Part shown: one piece after another, positions 54,201 to 62,098 of the stretch
Numbering within the stretch: the first letter of the stretch is position 1
Layout of the letters: each line of letters opens with the position of its first letter
NCBI RefSeq assembly: GCF_006716185.1
Contig: NZ_VFOP01000001.1
Coordinates: forward strand, 2,728,001 to 2,792,000
Direction of reading: 5' to 3'
DNA length: 64,000 bases
From: Ornithinicoccus hortensis
Lineage (GTDB): Bacteria; Actinomycetota; Actinomycetes; Actinomycetales; Dermatophilaceae
Position numbers and translations under genes: made by a program
The notes under the pieces: model-generated
Databases searched by the model: none
The model's input: the letters and a program-made list of their open reading frames with translations, nothing else
Told to the model about the DNA's origin: nothing

Positions 54201-54480
54201 GACGTGGGGCGGAGTCGTCGGCATCGACGGCCGGTTCGACCTGGTCGACGGCACCTCGATCACCCAGCCCCGCTACGCGACCTGGATCGAGGGCAAGGGC
54301 TTCGACGTCGAGAACTACGGCGTGGACCCCGACATCGAGGTGGTGCACACTCCGGCAGACTTCTTCTCCGCGCGGGACAAGCAGTTGGACCGGGCCATCG
54401 CCGAGGCGATCGAGCGGTTGGAGCGCGAACCCGCGGCCGTCCCGCCGGAGATGCCCGAGCCCAAGGTCCGTCCACACTGA
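51220..54480 (+). CDS. Tricorn protease-type S41 peptidase
   Basis: 1086 aa, matching Tricorn length. N-terminal WD40/TolB-like beta-propellers (about 1-600, with PRFSPDGAHIAFVSRRDGHP and PVFSPDGRYLAWSQ), a C1 domain, a PDZ domain (about 765-860) and the C2 catalytic domain. The tetrad can be placed: Ser752-His753 (NTSHAYV), Ser973-Asp974 (ENSGSDGD) and the Glu of VENYGVDPDIEV. Tricorn degrades peptides released by the proteasome in archaea. Actinobacterial members often occur with peptidases, but none is adjacent here. A short acidic stretch rich in Pro and Asp lies near 545-565. GTG at 51220 or 51217. Confidence 0.9.
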   Translation: MSSTTHYLRYPHIHQDQVTFVAADDIWLAPTTGGRAWRLTSDRAPVQQPRFSPDGAHIAFVSRRDGHPEVMVVDLADGSVRRLTWWGASVTLVLGWTADGRVLAASHAGEANFRHVTVRAVGLDGAVERLPYGPAWGVAVREDGPVALATPGSRPPAHWKRYRGGTAPRLWLDPTGTGEWTRLLPEERASLVDPLWIGQRLAFVSDRAAHFPDRADEQANLWVWDTPGEGAPRQLTLQDEDRGYVRDATTDGQRVVWHSRGRLWLLEDLSAEPREVEVRLTGSRPAPRSASPTDELTSIAPDHGGDASLVNWLGSTFWLTHREGPAHALVADSAVRSREPALLGRTGRAVLVTDAAGEDALEVHSLDGSAPPRTVTVGDLGRVLHTASDPSGERVATVSHDGRVSVVHLADGTVTQVGHSPEGEPLDPVFSPDGRYLAWSQPTSEGELHQLVVTDLSAANPQPVSLTAGTVHDRAPAFTRDGKFLVFLSDRTFDPVYDTHAFALAFTGSTRPWLLPLSATEPAPFGPSAAGWRISKDKEKEPLPGGQAPDGQAPDAETPPASPDLDVEGAEDRIVPFPVPSADYRDLRTATGGVLWVRVAGDSGALGTRRAGVGDDPAPDTLEFWSFEQRKVTTVADKIDSFAVSGDGERVVLRSGDTVTVQPADRKPDEDAGEVVTVDLGRLRLEVDPLAQWHQMYDENARIMRDHFWRDDMDGVDWDAVVQRWRPVVSGLATHDDFVDLLWEVVGELNTSHAYVMPNTPPGDQSRRLGLLGADLSPAEGGWRIDRILPGESTDPDARSPLRAAGVDAAEGDLVVAVNGSPVDPAFGPATGLVGAADTPVELTLRRDGRDRRVVVVPVGSEEILRYQEWVRSRREYVREHSGGRLGYVHVPDMTSVGWAQLHRDLRQATKAEGLIADVRYNRGGHTSQMVIAKLAAKVVSWGVGRHYASPTSYPDMGRRGPVVLVVNENSGSDGDIVNAVAQAMAIGPVVGVRTWGGVVGIDGRFDLVDGTSITQPRYATWIEGKGFDVENYGVDPDIEVVHTPADFFSARDKQLDRAIAEAIERLEREPAAVPPEMPEPKVRPH

Positions 54481-54530
54481 GCCCTTCGCAGGCCAACCTG
54501 AGCCGGAGACCACCGCCGACGCCGAGGCCC

Positions 54531-55886
54531 TCACTCCGACAACAGACCAGCCCTGGCCCAGGTGGCACCGCCGTCGGTCGACACCCAGTAACCCGGGTCG
54601 CTGACCTCACCCGGCAGGAGTTCCTGCCAGGCGTACACGGCCCCATCCGCGCCGGCCCGCAGACCGCCGAGTGAGGGACTGGTGACCGGCAGCGGCTGCT
54701 CCGGCTCAGCGAAGGTCCGGCCCCCGTCAGTGCTGGTCAGCGCCTCGTCGGGGGTGACCAGCACCAGGTCCTCCGCGTCGGGGGCGGCCAGCCACACCGA
54801 GGAGGAGGGTGCGGCATACGACTCCCCGGCGCCGGCCCAGGTCCGGCCACCGGTCGTCGAGGAGGCCACCGCTACCTCGCTCGAGGTCCCCGTCCCGTCG
54901 TCGGTCCGGCAGCCGAGGAAGACCGTGTCGCCGACGGCCGCGGCCGCGAAGGCGACCGGGTCCGCGCAGTCGAGGGGTTGCGCGACGGACTCGAGCCGGC
55001 CGGACTGGAGCCGCTGCACCACAACCGACTCCCCGCCCTCGGTCCCCGTCGCCGGGGTCCCGACCAGGAAGGTCTCCGTCCCGGTCAGTTCGACCCGGAG
55101 GTCCGTGACGGGAGTGGGCGCCGGTGCAGTCAGCACGTCCTCGGCCGTCGGGGCGCTGCCGAGCTGGGCCTGCACGAAGACGGCGTCGGCACAGACCCCG
55201 TCCCCGTCGCAGCCCGCAGCACCCGCGATCACCACCCGACCGTCGCGCACCGCCACGTCCCACACGTGCTCGAACGTGTCGTCCGGGACGGGCACGTCGG
55301 CCCACGACCTGCCCCCGTCGGAGGTCACCGCCAGGGAGCGACCCGTGGACGACCACCCGTACCCGACCTCGGCATCGGCGAACTCCACCCGGTCGATCCC
55401 GGCCGGGACCAGGTCGGCCACCACCTCCCAGGTCACACCCCCATCACCGGAGTGGATGAGCACGGCGCAGACGGCGTCGTAGACACACCCCGAGCCGTAG
55501 GTACCCGTGGCGAAGATGTCCCCCTGCCCAGCGTCGGTCAGCCGGGTGATCGCGAAGTCGCCCGGCACGCTGGTCGGTGTCTCGTCGGTCACGGGCGGGC
55601 CCACGGTCTCCTCCGCGGTCGGCTCCGGCGTCTGCTCGGTCGTGGGGCCGGCGGGGTTCGGGGTCTCCGGGACGTCCTGAGGCCAGAGCGCGTAGGCGGT
55701 GACCGCCACCGCGGCGGCCGCCACGCCCAGTCCGGCACGCGCGGTCCACCGGCTGGTCCGCCGCTCCCGGCGGTGCCGGTCGGCGATCCGCTGCCAGGTC
55801 AGGTCGTCCGCCGGTTGGTCGACCACCTCCGCCCGCCGGTTCGCGAAGAACTCCTCCACCAGCTGCTCGTCGCCGCGCTCGTTCAT
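54531..55886 (-). CDS. Membrane protein with Asp-box (BNR) ectodomain, likely anti-sigma partner
   Basis: 451 aa. A 48-residue cytosolic head (LVEEFFANRRAEVVDQPADD), one transmembrane helix (about 50-67), a Thr/Pro/Glu-rich linker, and an extracellular beta-propeller with five Asp-box motifs (SGDGGVTW, TSDGGRSW, STTGGRTW, STDGGRTF, STDGGATW), as in sialidases and BNR/VPS10-type domains. Catalytic sialidase residues cannot be recognised, so a binding role is more likely. The ATG overlaps the stop of the ECF sigma gene. That layout is normal for anti-sigma factors, but the head lacks a zinc HxxxCxxC motif. Confidence 0.75.
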   Translation of the reverse strand: MNERGDEQLVEEFFANRRAEVVDQPADDLTWQRIADRHRRERRTSRWTARAGLGVAAAAVAVTAYALWPQDVPETPNPAGPTTEQTPEPTAEETVGPPVTDETPTSVPGDFAITRLTDAGQGDIFATGTYGSGCVYDAVCAVLIHSGDGGVTWEVVADLVPAGIDRVEFADAEVGYGWSSTGRSLAVTSDGGRSWADVPVPDDTFEHVWDVAVRDGRVVIAGAAGCDGDGVCADAVFVQAQLGSAPTAEDVLTAPAPTPVTDLRVELTGTETFLVGTPATGTEGGESVVVQRLQSGRLESVAQPLDCADPVAFAAAAVGDTVFLGCRTDDGTGTSSEVAVASSTTGGRTWAGAGESYAAPSSSVWLAAPDAEDLVLVTPDEALTSTDGGRTFAEPEQPLPVTSPSLGGLRAGADGAVYAWQELLPGEVSDPGYWVSTDGGATWARAGLLSE

Positions 55887-56392
55887 CGGTTCGCCTCCAG
55901 CGCTCGTGCGAGCAGCGCCCGCGCGTCATACAGGTCCCGTTTGACCGCACCCTCGGACTTGCCCAGCTCGCGGGCGACCTGCCCCACCGTGAGGTCGGCG
56001 TAGTAGTAGAGCAGGACCGCCGACCGCAGCCTGTCCGGCAGGCCCGTCACTGCGGAGCGCACATCCATGGCGTTCTCCGCGTCGGGGGCCGGGGCGGCCA
56101 CGTCCGGGTCGGGCCCCCTCCCGCCCTGGAACCTCTCGTATGCCGACGCCTCCCGCCCCCGTTTGCGCCAGTGGTCGCGCACCAGGTTGGCGGCCGTGGC
56201 ATACAGCCAGGGTCGCGGTTCCTCGACGTCGGCCCAGTGGCCCAACAGCCGGACGAACGCCTCCGTGGCGACGTCGTGCCCGAGATCCCGGTCCCCCACC
56301 AGGGACGAGGCCCACCCCGCGAGGCGCCCGAAGTGGGCCAGGTAGACCTGGCGCACCTCGACCTCCACCGCATCGGTGGTCGCACGCGCCAT
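55883..56392 (-). CDS. ECF-type RNA polymerase sigma factor
   Basis: 169 aa with region 2 (VYLAHFGRLAGWASSLVGD, DVATEAFVRLLGHW, PRPWLYATAANLVRDHWRKR) and region 4 (LPDRLRSAVLLYYYADLTVG, VARELGKSEGAVKRDLYDAR). It directs RNA polymerase to a specific regulon, presumably controlled by the membrane protein translated from the overlapping gene. I chose ATG 56392 because AGGAG lies five to six bases upstream; an earlier ATG at 56434 has a weaker site. The regulon is unknown. Confidence 0.88.
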   Translation of the reverse strand: MARATTDAVEVEVRQVYLAHFGRLAGWASSLVGDRDLGHDVATEAFVRLLGHWADVEEPRPWLYATAANLVRDHWRKRGREASAYERFQGGRGPDPDVAAPAPDAENAMDVRSAVTGLPDRLRSAVLLYYYADLTVGQVARELGKSEGAVKRDLYDARALLARALEANR

Positions 56393-56498
56393 CTGGTCTC
56401 CTGTCCGGGGCCGGGGCTCGGCCAGCAGGTTCATACCTGGAGGACGCCGGTGCCCTGCCGCCGGTTGGCTCACACCCGGCGGTTGGCACGATGGTGGC

Positions 56499-57119
56499 AT
56501 GGAGTTCACCGAAGTCGTCCGACGTCGCCGCATGGTGCGCAACTACGACTCCGACCGTCCGGTCCCGCCGGAGGTGCTGGAGCAGGTCCTCGGCAACGCC
56601 GTGCGGGCACCGAGCGCTGGGTTCTCCCAGGGGTGGGACTTCGTGGTCCTCACCGACCCGGCGGACCGGGCTGCCTTCTGGGAGGCCACGGCCGACCCGG
56701 ACTCCGAGCCCGACAGCTGGCTGCGCGGCATCCAGCACGCCCCGTGCCTCATCCTGTGCTGCTCCCACAAGGGCGCCTACCTCACCCGGTATGCCGAGTC
56801 GGACAAGGGGTGGACCGACCAGGACGAAGCACGGTGGCCGGTCCCCTACTGGGACATCGACACCGGCATGGCTGCCCTGCTCATGCTGCTGACCGCGGTC
56901 GACGAGGGGCTCGGCGGACTGTTCTTCGGGGTGCCACCCGTGGCCCACCCGGCGGTACACGCGGCCTTCGGGATCCCCGATGACCGCAACCTGGTCGGCG
57001 TGGTCTCGGTGGGCTATCGGGCTCCGGACCGCAAGAGCCCCAGCCTCAAGCGTGGCCGGCGCGAGGTCCCCCAGGTCGCCCATGCCGGCAGGTTCGGCAC
57101 GCCTTTTCCGGGCCGCTGA
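56499..57119 (+). CDS. Nitroreductase family protein
   Basis: 206 aa. FMN-binding N-terminus VVRRRRMVRNYDSDRPVPPE and the region APSAGFSQGWDFVVLTD fit the flavin nitroreductase fold, as does GLGGLFFGVPP. It should reduce a nitro- or quinone-type substrate with NAD(P)H; the physiological substrate is unknown. ATG chosen at 56499, 106 bp after and divergent from the sigma factor gene. No clear ribosome site. Confidence 0.85.
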   Translation: MEFTEVVRRRRMVRNYDSDRPVPPEVLEQVLGNAVRAPSAGFSQGWDFVVLTDPADRAAFWEATADPDSEPDSWLRGIQHAPCLILCCSHKGAYLTRYAESDKGWTDQDEARWPVPYWDIDTGMAALLMLLTAVDEGLGGLFFGVPPVAHPAVHAAFGIPDDRNLVGVVSVGYRAPDRKSPSLKRGRREVPQVAHAGRFGTPFPGR

Positions 57120-57182
57120 TCTGGTGCTGATCCCCTGGCTGATGCCCTAACCGATCGTCCCAGCCTTACCCCTGACCGACGC

Positions 57183-58106
57183 CTAGGGGGTGACCCTGCC
57201 CGATCGATAACGCGCGGGCGAGACCCCGATCACGGCGGTGAACTCCCTGGTGAAGTGCGCCTGGTCCGACCACCCCAGCCGGGTCGCCAGTGTCGCCAGG
57301 TCCGGCGCCTGCCCGGAGTCGATGGCGTGCGCGGCGTCCTGCAGCCGGAAGCGGCGCAGCACCCGCAGTGGCGACACCCCGACATACCGGGTGAAGGCAC
57401 GTTGGAGGGTCCGGGGTGACAGGTGGACGGCCTCGGCAATGGGCCCGAGACTCACCTGTTCGCGGGACCGCATCAGGTCGGTCGCCCGCCGCACGGCCCG
57501 GTATGTCGTGTCCTGGGCGACCCGGTCGGCCACCGGCTCGAACAGCTCTGCCAGGTGGTCCAGGAGGATCCGCTGGCGGTCGGCCTCGTCCACCAGGCCC
57601 GTCGCCGTGCGGGCGACGTCGGCGATCGCCGGCCCGACGATCCCGGTGGCGTCGACCACCCTCCCCGTCAGGTCGGCGACGTCACGGTCCAGCAGGGCGG
57701 CGAGGCCACCGGGGTGGAACCCGACTCCCGTGACCCGACCAGCCCGCGGCAGGTCGACGGTGAACACCTTGGTCACCACCCCGTGGACCAGGGCGGCAGG
57801 CGTCGGTACGCCGTGGATCGACTCGCCCCCAGCAACCTCCTCGAGGGTCAGGTGGACGATCGGGTCACCGAGGACCTCCGCCCGGAACGGCACGGACTCC
57901 TCCCGCCGCCACCGCACCCACCAGGTCCGGGACAGCACGAGGGAGAGGGGACCCTCCACCCAGTCCCGGGAGGATTCGTACACCTCCCGCCCCCGCGCCG
58001 GCCAGAGCACGCCCTTCGCGCGCCGCAGCGCGTCCCCGGGTTGCCGCGGCGCGTCCCCGGGTTGTCGCGAATCTGCAAGCGGCACGGCACCGATCGTAGG
58101 CAGCAT
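57183..58106 (-). CDS. AraC family transcriptional regulator
   Basis: 307 aa. C-terminal two-helix AraC domain (SLGPIAEAVHLSPRTLQRAF, LATLATRLGWSDQAHFTREF, GVSPARYR). The N-terminal part (VLWPARGREVYESSRDWVEG, VRWRREESVPFRAEVLGDP) is the sensor type seen with glyoxalase-like neighbours. Two in-frame 21-bp units near the start encode RQPGDAP-RQPGDAL. Start uncertain: ATG 58106 overlaps the divergent VOC start, ATG 58115 and GTG 58010 are options. Confidence 0.85.
   Translation of the reverse strand: MLPTIGAVPLADSRQPGDAPRQPGDALRRAKGVLWPARGREVYESSRDWVEGPLSLVLSRTWWVRWRREESVPFRAEVLGDPIVHLTLEEVAGGESIHGVPTPAALVHGVVTKVFTVDLPRAGRVTGVGFHPGGLAALLDRDVADLTGRVVDATGIVGPAIADVARTATGLVDEADRQRILLDHLAELFEPVADRVAQDTTYRAVRRATDLMRSREQVSLGPIAEAVHLSPRTLQRAFTRYVGVSPLRVLRRFRLQDAAHAIDSGQAPDLATLATRLGWSDQAHFTREFTAVIGVSPARYRSGRVTP
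58028..58064. repeat. 16-bp direct repeat, 21-bp period, in the AraC gene
   Basis: GCGCGTCCCCGGGTTG occurs at 58028-58043 and again at 58049-58064. It gives the duplicated RQPGDA peptide. Confidence 0.7.
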
Positions 58107-58584
58107 GACTGACATGAGCACTTCACACATACCCGCAGGGTTCAGCTCGGTCACCCCGTTCGTGGCGGTCGTCCGCGCCGCCGAGGCACTCGACTTCTAC
58201 GCAACTGTCTTCGGGGCGGTCGTGACGAGCCGGATGGATGGCCCGGACGGCTCGGTCGTGCACGCCGAGATCGACCTCGGCGCGGGCCGGCTCCAACTGG
58301 GGGACCCCTCACCCGACTTCGGGCTCACCGCACCCGACCTGGTCGGCGACGACACGACATACAGCCTGGCCATCTATGTGCCCGACGTCGATGCCACGTT
58401 CCGGGCGGCCGTCGAGCAGGGCGCCACGGTCCGTGAGGAGCCGGCGGACTTCGTCACCGGTGACCGGTTCGCCAGCATCAAGGACCCGTTCGGCGTGCGC
58501 TGGACGATCATGACTCGGGTGGAACAGGTCTCCGACGAGGAGGCACAGCGGCGACTCGACGACTGGGCGGAGTCGTTGTCCTGA
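58105..58584 (+). CDS. VOC/glyoxalase-like protein
   Basis: 159 aa, the beta-alpha-beta-beta-beta repeats of the vicinal-oxygen-chelate fold are visible in TPFVAVVRAAEALDFYATVF and YVPDVDATFRAAVEQGATV, followed by DRFASIKDPFGVRWTIM. The group is often annotated PhnB/3-demethylubiquinone-like; true activity is unknown. Its start overlaps that of the divergent AraC regulator, which may control it. Confidence 0.82.
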   Translation: MTDMSTSHIPAGFSSVTPFVAVVRAAEALDFYATVFGAVVTSRMDGPDGSVVHAEIDLGAGRLQLGDPSPDFGLTAPDLVGDDTTYSLAIYVPDVDATFRAAVEQGATVREEPADFVTGDRFASIKDPFGVRWTIMTRVEQVSDEEAQRRLDDWAESLS

Positions 58585-58606
58585 CCCTTGTCGTGTCTTG
58601 ACCATG

Positions 58607-58681
58607 TCGTGCTGCCGGTCACGTCGTGCAGCCGGTCGTGTTGCCGGTCACGTCGGGGTGCCGATCGTGCTGCCGGTCACG
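58607..58681. repeat. Imperfect 29-bp direct repeat, about 2.6 copies
   Basis: The 17-mer TCGTGCTGCCGGTCACG starts at 58607, 58636 and 58665, separated by 12-base variants (TCGTGCAGCCGG, TCGGGGTGCCGA). It fills the gap between the VOC stop and the P-loop gene and includes the P-loop stop codon. Confidence 0.75.
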
Positions 58682-59222
58682 AAGTCGCTGCTCCCGTCGC
58701 CGCGGCCAGCGACTCGAGCCACCGCTCGGTGGCCCGGGGGCTACGAAGGTGCACGGCAGGCGGCCCGTCAGGATCCATTGCCCACTGACGGATGCGGGTC
58801 CGCTTCCGCTTGAAGCTCCGGAAGTGCCACACGAGGATCGAGTCGCGCGAGAAGATCTCACGCCATCCCTCGACATTGCCGTTGCAGACCTCCTCGCGGG
58901 TGATCAGGCGTCGGGCCGTCCGGCGGATCAACCGCGTGAGGGACGTCAGTCGCGGGTAGTCCAACGCGATGATCACCTCCACCCGTGACATCGGGAGGTC
59001 CAGCCAGGCGCCGTAGGCAGAGTCGAGGATCCACTCGTCCTGACCCACGATCGCCTCGATCAGGGCACGCTGCTCGCCCTGTGGGCGCGAGCCCCAACCC
59101 GGCAACCAGCCGATGTCGTCGACGGACGTCCACGGGATGCCGGTCACCTCGGAGATCCGTGCAGCGAGGGTGCTCTTGCCGCTCCCGGTCACTCCGTAGA
59201 CCATGATCCGTCGCGGCTGCAT
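58677..59222 (-). CDS. P-loop kinase-like protein (FlaR/adenylate-kinase-like)
   Basis: 181 aa. P-loop VYGVTGSGKSTLAARISE, then the core of small nucleoside-kinase-like proteins annotated as DNA topology modulation protein FlaR (VDDIGWLPGWGSRPQGEQ, WILDSAYGAWLDLPMSRVEV, WREIFSRDSILVWHFRSFKR). True substrate unknown. ATG 59222 sits seven bases after TAGGAT; longer frames upstream have no homology. The last codons lie in a 29-bp repeat array. Confidence 0.8.
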   Translation of the reverse strand: MQPRRIMVYGVTGSGKSTLAARISEVTGIPWTSVDDIGWLPGWGSRPQGEQRALIEAIVGQDEWILDSAYGAWLDLPMSRVEVIIALDYPRLTSLTRLIRRTARRLITREEVCNGNVEGWREIFSRDSILVWHFRSFKRKRTRIRQWAMDPDGPPAVHLRSPRATERWLESLAAATGAATS

Positions 59223-59229
59223 CGGACCA

Positions 59230-59235
59230 ATCCTA
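59230..59235 (-). promoter_or_regulatory. -10 box, leaderless type
   Basis: TAGGAT on the minus strand, seven bases before the ATG at 59222; no ribosome site. Confidence 0.5.
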
Positions 59236-59290
59236 TGGGCCAGGGTCGCCCGGTACCCGCGCTCTTGTGTGGGCACTCAACCGGCCGCGA

Positions 59291-61909
59291 TCAGAAGGGT
59301 GGAGGGAGCTCGGTGCCGGGGGCGGCCTCGTCGCTGTCGTCGTCCCCCGGCCGGGCGACCTCAGCAGGAGCGCTGAGCCCGAGGATGTCTTCCGGGGTTG
59401 CCTGGTCCGGTGGCGGCCCGCTACTGCGTTGCCCGTTGCGGGTGCGGTGTCGCAGCTGGATCGGCGCGTTGTGGTGCACCCAGGCTGGTCCGCAGGACCG
59501 GTCGTCCGGGTCGAAATAGTCGTCCTCGGCAGCCAGCGGCTCGGAACGGTCACGGTGAGCCAGGGCGGCATAGATCAACCGGTCCTGGAGGTCGGCGTCG
59601 CCGTCGACTGCCTGCTCGAAGCGTTCCCTGGCCTCCGCCAACGCCGCGGCATCCGCCAACACCGCGGCTTCCGCCAACACCGCGGCTTCCTGTCCCGGCG
59701 CGGTCGCTGCCCGGCCGATGCCGATCTGACCCAACGCGGGCCGGGTCAACGTGCGGTAATCAAAGGTCCGGGTGGTGTAACAGGCTCCGAACAGGGTCGT
59801 CCAGGTCACCCGGCGGTCACGGTCGATCTGGGCCTGCCACACATCGCGGGTCTTCAGCTCGTGGTGCGGGCGGTGCCCGGACATACCGTTCGAGGCGCTG
59901 GTCGCGCCGCCCTCGCTGTGGGCATGGACGTGGTCGAAGTCGCAGTTCTCCGCGGGGACCGTGCATCCGGGTGCCCGGCAGTGCCGATCGGCGGCCTCGG
60001 TGAAGGCTCGCATCTGTGCGTCGGGCCGGTATGTCGTCGCCGTGCGCTCGACCAGGTGCCCGTCCAACGGGTCCGTCACCAATCGATGCATGACTCCCCC
60101 GGCCCGCGCCGCCAGCTCCCGGACCGCTTCGCCGGTGAGATACCCGTAGCCGGGGATCATCCCGACCCCCGCGGAATGTGGGTTGACCAGGACGTCCAGA
60201 GGCACGATGACGTCGAGGTTCACCTTCGGTGTGCCAGCCAGGATCCGAGCGCTGACGTCGTCCAAGCCACCGAGGACATCCCCAGGGGCTGCGGACCCGG
60301 GGCTAGGCGGCCCTTGTGCCTGGCCGCTCCCTGGACCGGAACCCGGGCTGGGCGACACTTCTGCCTGGCCGCTCCCTGGTATTGCGGCCCCGGGTGGGTA
60401 TCCGGGCGAGTCACCCTGGCTGGTGTCCTGAGCCGGGCGGGACTCATCGTCCAGAACCTGGTCAGCACCGGCCGTCGACGACTCCGGCGCGTCCTTGGGC
60501 TCAGGCCCTCCACCGGTCCGGCCGTGGATGAGGAGGGACAGGGCGAGGTCGGCGCGCAATTGGGACAGGGAGCGCGGGTCGCCGGCCGCGCGCAACGCCC
60601 TGGCTGCCCTGTCGACCCGTTGGATGGCGGCCACGATCGAGGTCGTCCGCCCGGTGATGGTGAGACATCCCGTCCCGTCATCCTCCACCTGCGCCCGCGC
60701 GTCCCGCCGGGACACAGCGGCTTCGCGGTCAGCCTTGGCCTTGGCCGGGTCCTCTCCCGCGAGCGCTGCGACCAACCTGTCCAGCACGTCCTTGGTCTCG
60801 CCCCAGCCCTGCCGGGCCATGTCGTCGGGATCGACCCCGCCGTCCCGCGCCGATGCAGCTCGCTCGGACTCCTCTCCGAAGGTGGCCTTCGCGACCTGGA
60901 CCGCGACCTCTACCGGCATCTGCCGGCACGTCGACCACCACGCACGGACCTGGTTCCACTGCACCTCGCCGCTGGCCATCGCTCGCCAGGGCGTCGTCGT
61001 CGCCACCCGGGGCCCGGTCGCGAAGGCCACCCGGTCGTGGCAGTCCTGAATGCCCCACCCGGTCAGGACCTGCAGCTCGTGTGCCATCGCGGACTTGGTC
61101 TTCTTCCGCCAGGTCTCCCGTCCCGTCTCGGACAGTTCTGACGGGTCGGCGACCGCCCGCTTGCCTAACAACTTCTCGCCGGTCGCTGCAGCAAGGTCGG
61201 CGACCACGCCGACGAGCAGGGAATCCGACCACCGGGACAAGACCAGCGCCGCGTCGACCGCTTCCACCAGTTCCTCGTCCGTGGCCCGGGACGTCGCCTG
61301 CCCGGACAACCACCAGGCTCCCGAGGCCAGTGCCGGGCTGGACTCGAGATCAGCGATCGACTCGTCATCTGCAGAGGAGTCGGCACGGCCCGGGTCCTGG
61401 TTGACGGGCGAGTCGTGATCGGGATTCGCGTCCTCGTCAGGAGCCACGTCACCGTCGGGAACCGCGCCCTCGTCGGCAGACGGAGCCACGTGGAAGGCGC
61501 CAGCAGCTGGACCTGTCCCCGCGACACCACCGCCCAGGACCGGCACCAGGGCCACCAAGTGGCTGACGACGTGCTCGGGGAATCCACACTCGTGCAAGGA
61601 AGCCCGCAACCGTACGGTCCGATCGAGGTGATCTGTCCCGTCGAACTGATCCGCCCCGACCGGCTGGTTGCGTCGAACCGTCTCATCCGGGTGGTGTGGG
61701 CGATCCGCCTCGCCCGACTGGCCAAGACGCGCCGTGCGGTCCGGGCGACGGTGCCGGTCCGAGCCATCGAGCTCGACCACGATGCCGTCCGTGGGGACGA
61801 GGTGCAGCCTCGCGGGCTCCTGCTGGGTAGCCGACGCCTGGTCGCACCAGGAAAGAATCCTTGCCTCGGCCAACGAGACGGCCACTTCACCCGACCCCAC
61901 CACACGCAC
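59291..61909 (-). CDS. DUF222 / HNH endonuclease domain protein
   Basis: 872 aa. A DUF222 helical region (about 195-620) precedes a C-terminal HNH nuclease motif (CRAPGCTVPAENCDFDHVHA, GHRPHHELKT). Two Cys and the DH and HH pairs are kept; the later Cys of the usual LCRxHH is replaced by Gly. N-terminal (about 30-190) and internal Pro/Gly/Ser (about 490-550) stretches are low-complexity. Such genes are repeated in actinobacterial genomes, some as the REP13E12 family; mobility is not shown. GTG start uncertain (61909, 61903 or 61900). Confidence 0.8.
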   Translation of the reverse strand: MRVVGSGEVAVSLAEARILSWCDQASATQQEPARLHLVPTDGIVVELDGSDRHRRPDRTARLGQSGEADRPHHPDETVRRNQPVGADQFDGTDHLDRTVRLRASLHECGFPEHVVSHLVALVPVLGGGVAGTGPAAGAFHVAPSADEGAVPDGDVAPDEDANPDHDSPVNQDPGRADSSADDESIADLESSPALASGAWWLSGQATSRATDEELVEAVDAALVLSRWSDSLLVGVVADLAAATGEKLLGKRAVADPSELSETGRETWRKKTKSAMAHELQVLTGWGIQDCHDRVAFATGPRVATTTPWRAMASGEVQWNQVRAWWSTCRQMPVEVAVQVAKATFGEESERAASARDGGVDPDDMARQGWGETKDVLDRLVAALAGEDPAKAKADREAAVSRRDARAQVEDDGTGCLTITGRTTSIVAAIQRVDRAARALRAAGDPRSLSQLRADLALSLLIHGRTGGGPEPKDAPESSTAGADQVLDDESRPAQDTSQGDSPGYPPGAAIPGSGQAEVSPSPGSGPGSGQAQGPPSPGSAAPGDVLGGLDDVSARILAGTPKVNLDVIVPLDVLVNPHSAGVGMIPGYGYLTGEAVRELAARAGGVMHRLVTDPLDGHLVERTATTYRPDAQMRAFTEAADRHCRAPGCTVPAENCDFDHVHAHSEGGATSASNGMSGHRPHHELKTRDVWQAQIDRDRRVTWTTLFGACYTTRTFDYRTLTRPALGQIGIGRAATAPGQEAAVLAEAAVLADAAALAEARERFEQAVDGDADLQDRLIYAALAHRDRSEPLAAEDDYFDPDDRSCGPAWVHHNAPIQLRHRTRNGQRSSGPPPDQATPEDILGLSAPAEVARPGDDDSDEAAPGTELPPPF
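59637..59690 (-). repeat. 3 x 18-bp tandem repeat in the DUF222 gene
   Basis: Three copies of an 18-mer (plus-strand form GCCAACACCGCGGCTTCC; the first copy differs at three positions) give the Ala-rich peptide AEAAVLADAAALAEA. Confidence 0.8.
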
Positions 61910-61984
61910 CCCCTCTCGGTGCTCCCGGTAGCACCAGTCTTTCCCCTCATCGGGAACAACCGGTCCAACCTCTCCGATACCTCC

Positions 61985-62013
61985 ATATTAGTACACCCGT
62001 ACGACATAGACAA
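61985..62013 (-). promoter_or_regulatory. Promoter of the DUF222/HNH gene
   Basis: TTGTCT (62013-62008), 17-base spacer, TAATAT (61990-61985): the most consensus-like promoter in the window. It gives a 5' leader of about 70 bases containing the hairpin GGTGCT/AGCACC just before a GAGAGGGGG ribosome site. The surrounding A+T content is clearly higher than in neighbours. Confidence 0.65.
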
Positions 62014-62098
62014 GAGGTTCTGCACAGGAACTTTTGGCGGGTCGGCACCCCGGCGAGATTCCGCACCGTGTCGGACCCACCAGGCAGGATGGACCTTG

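Noticed and set aside
58607-58681. CRISPR-like array
   Set aside because: Intervals are variants of the repeat itself, only 12 bases long, and there are no cas genes.
59291-61909. Insertion sequence or intron carrying the HNH gene
   Set aside because: I could not find terminal inverted repeats, a transposase, or target duplications around it.
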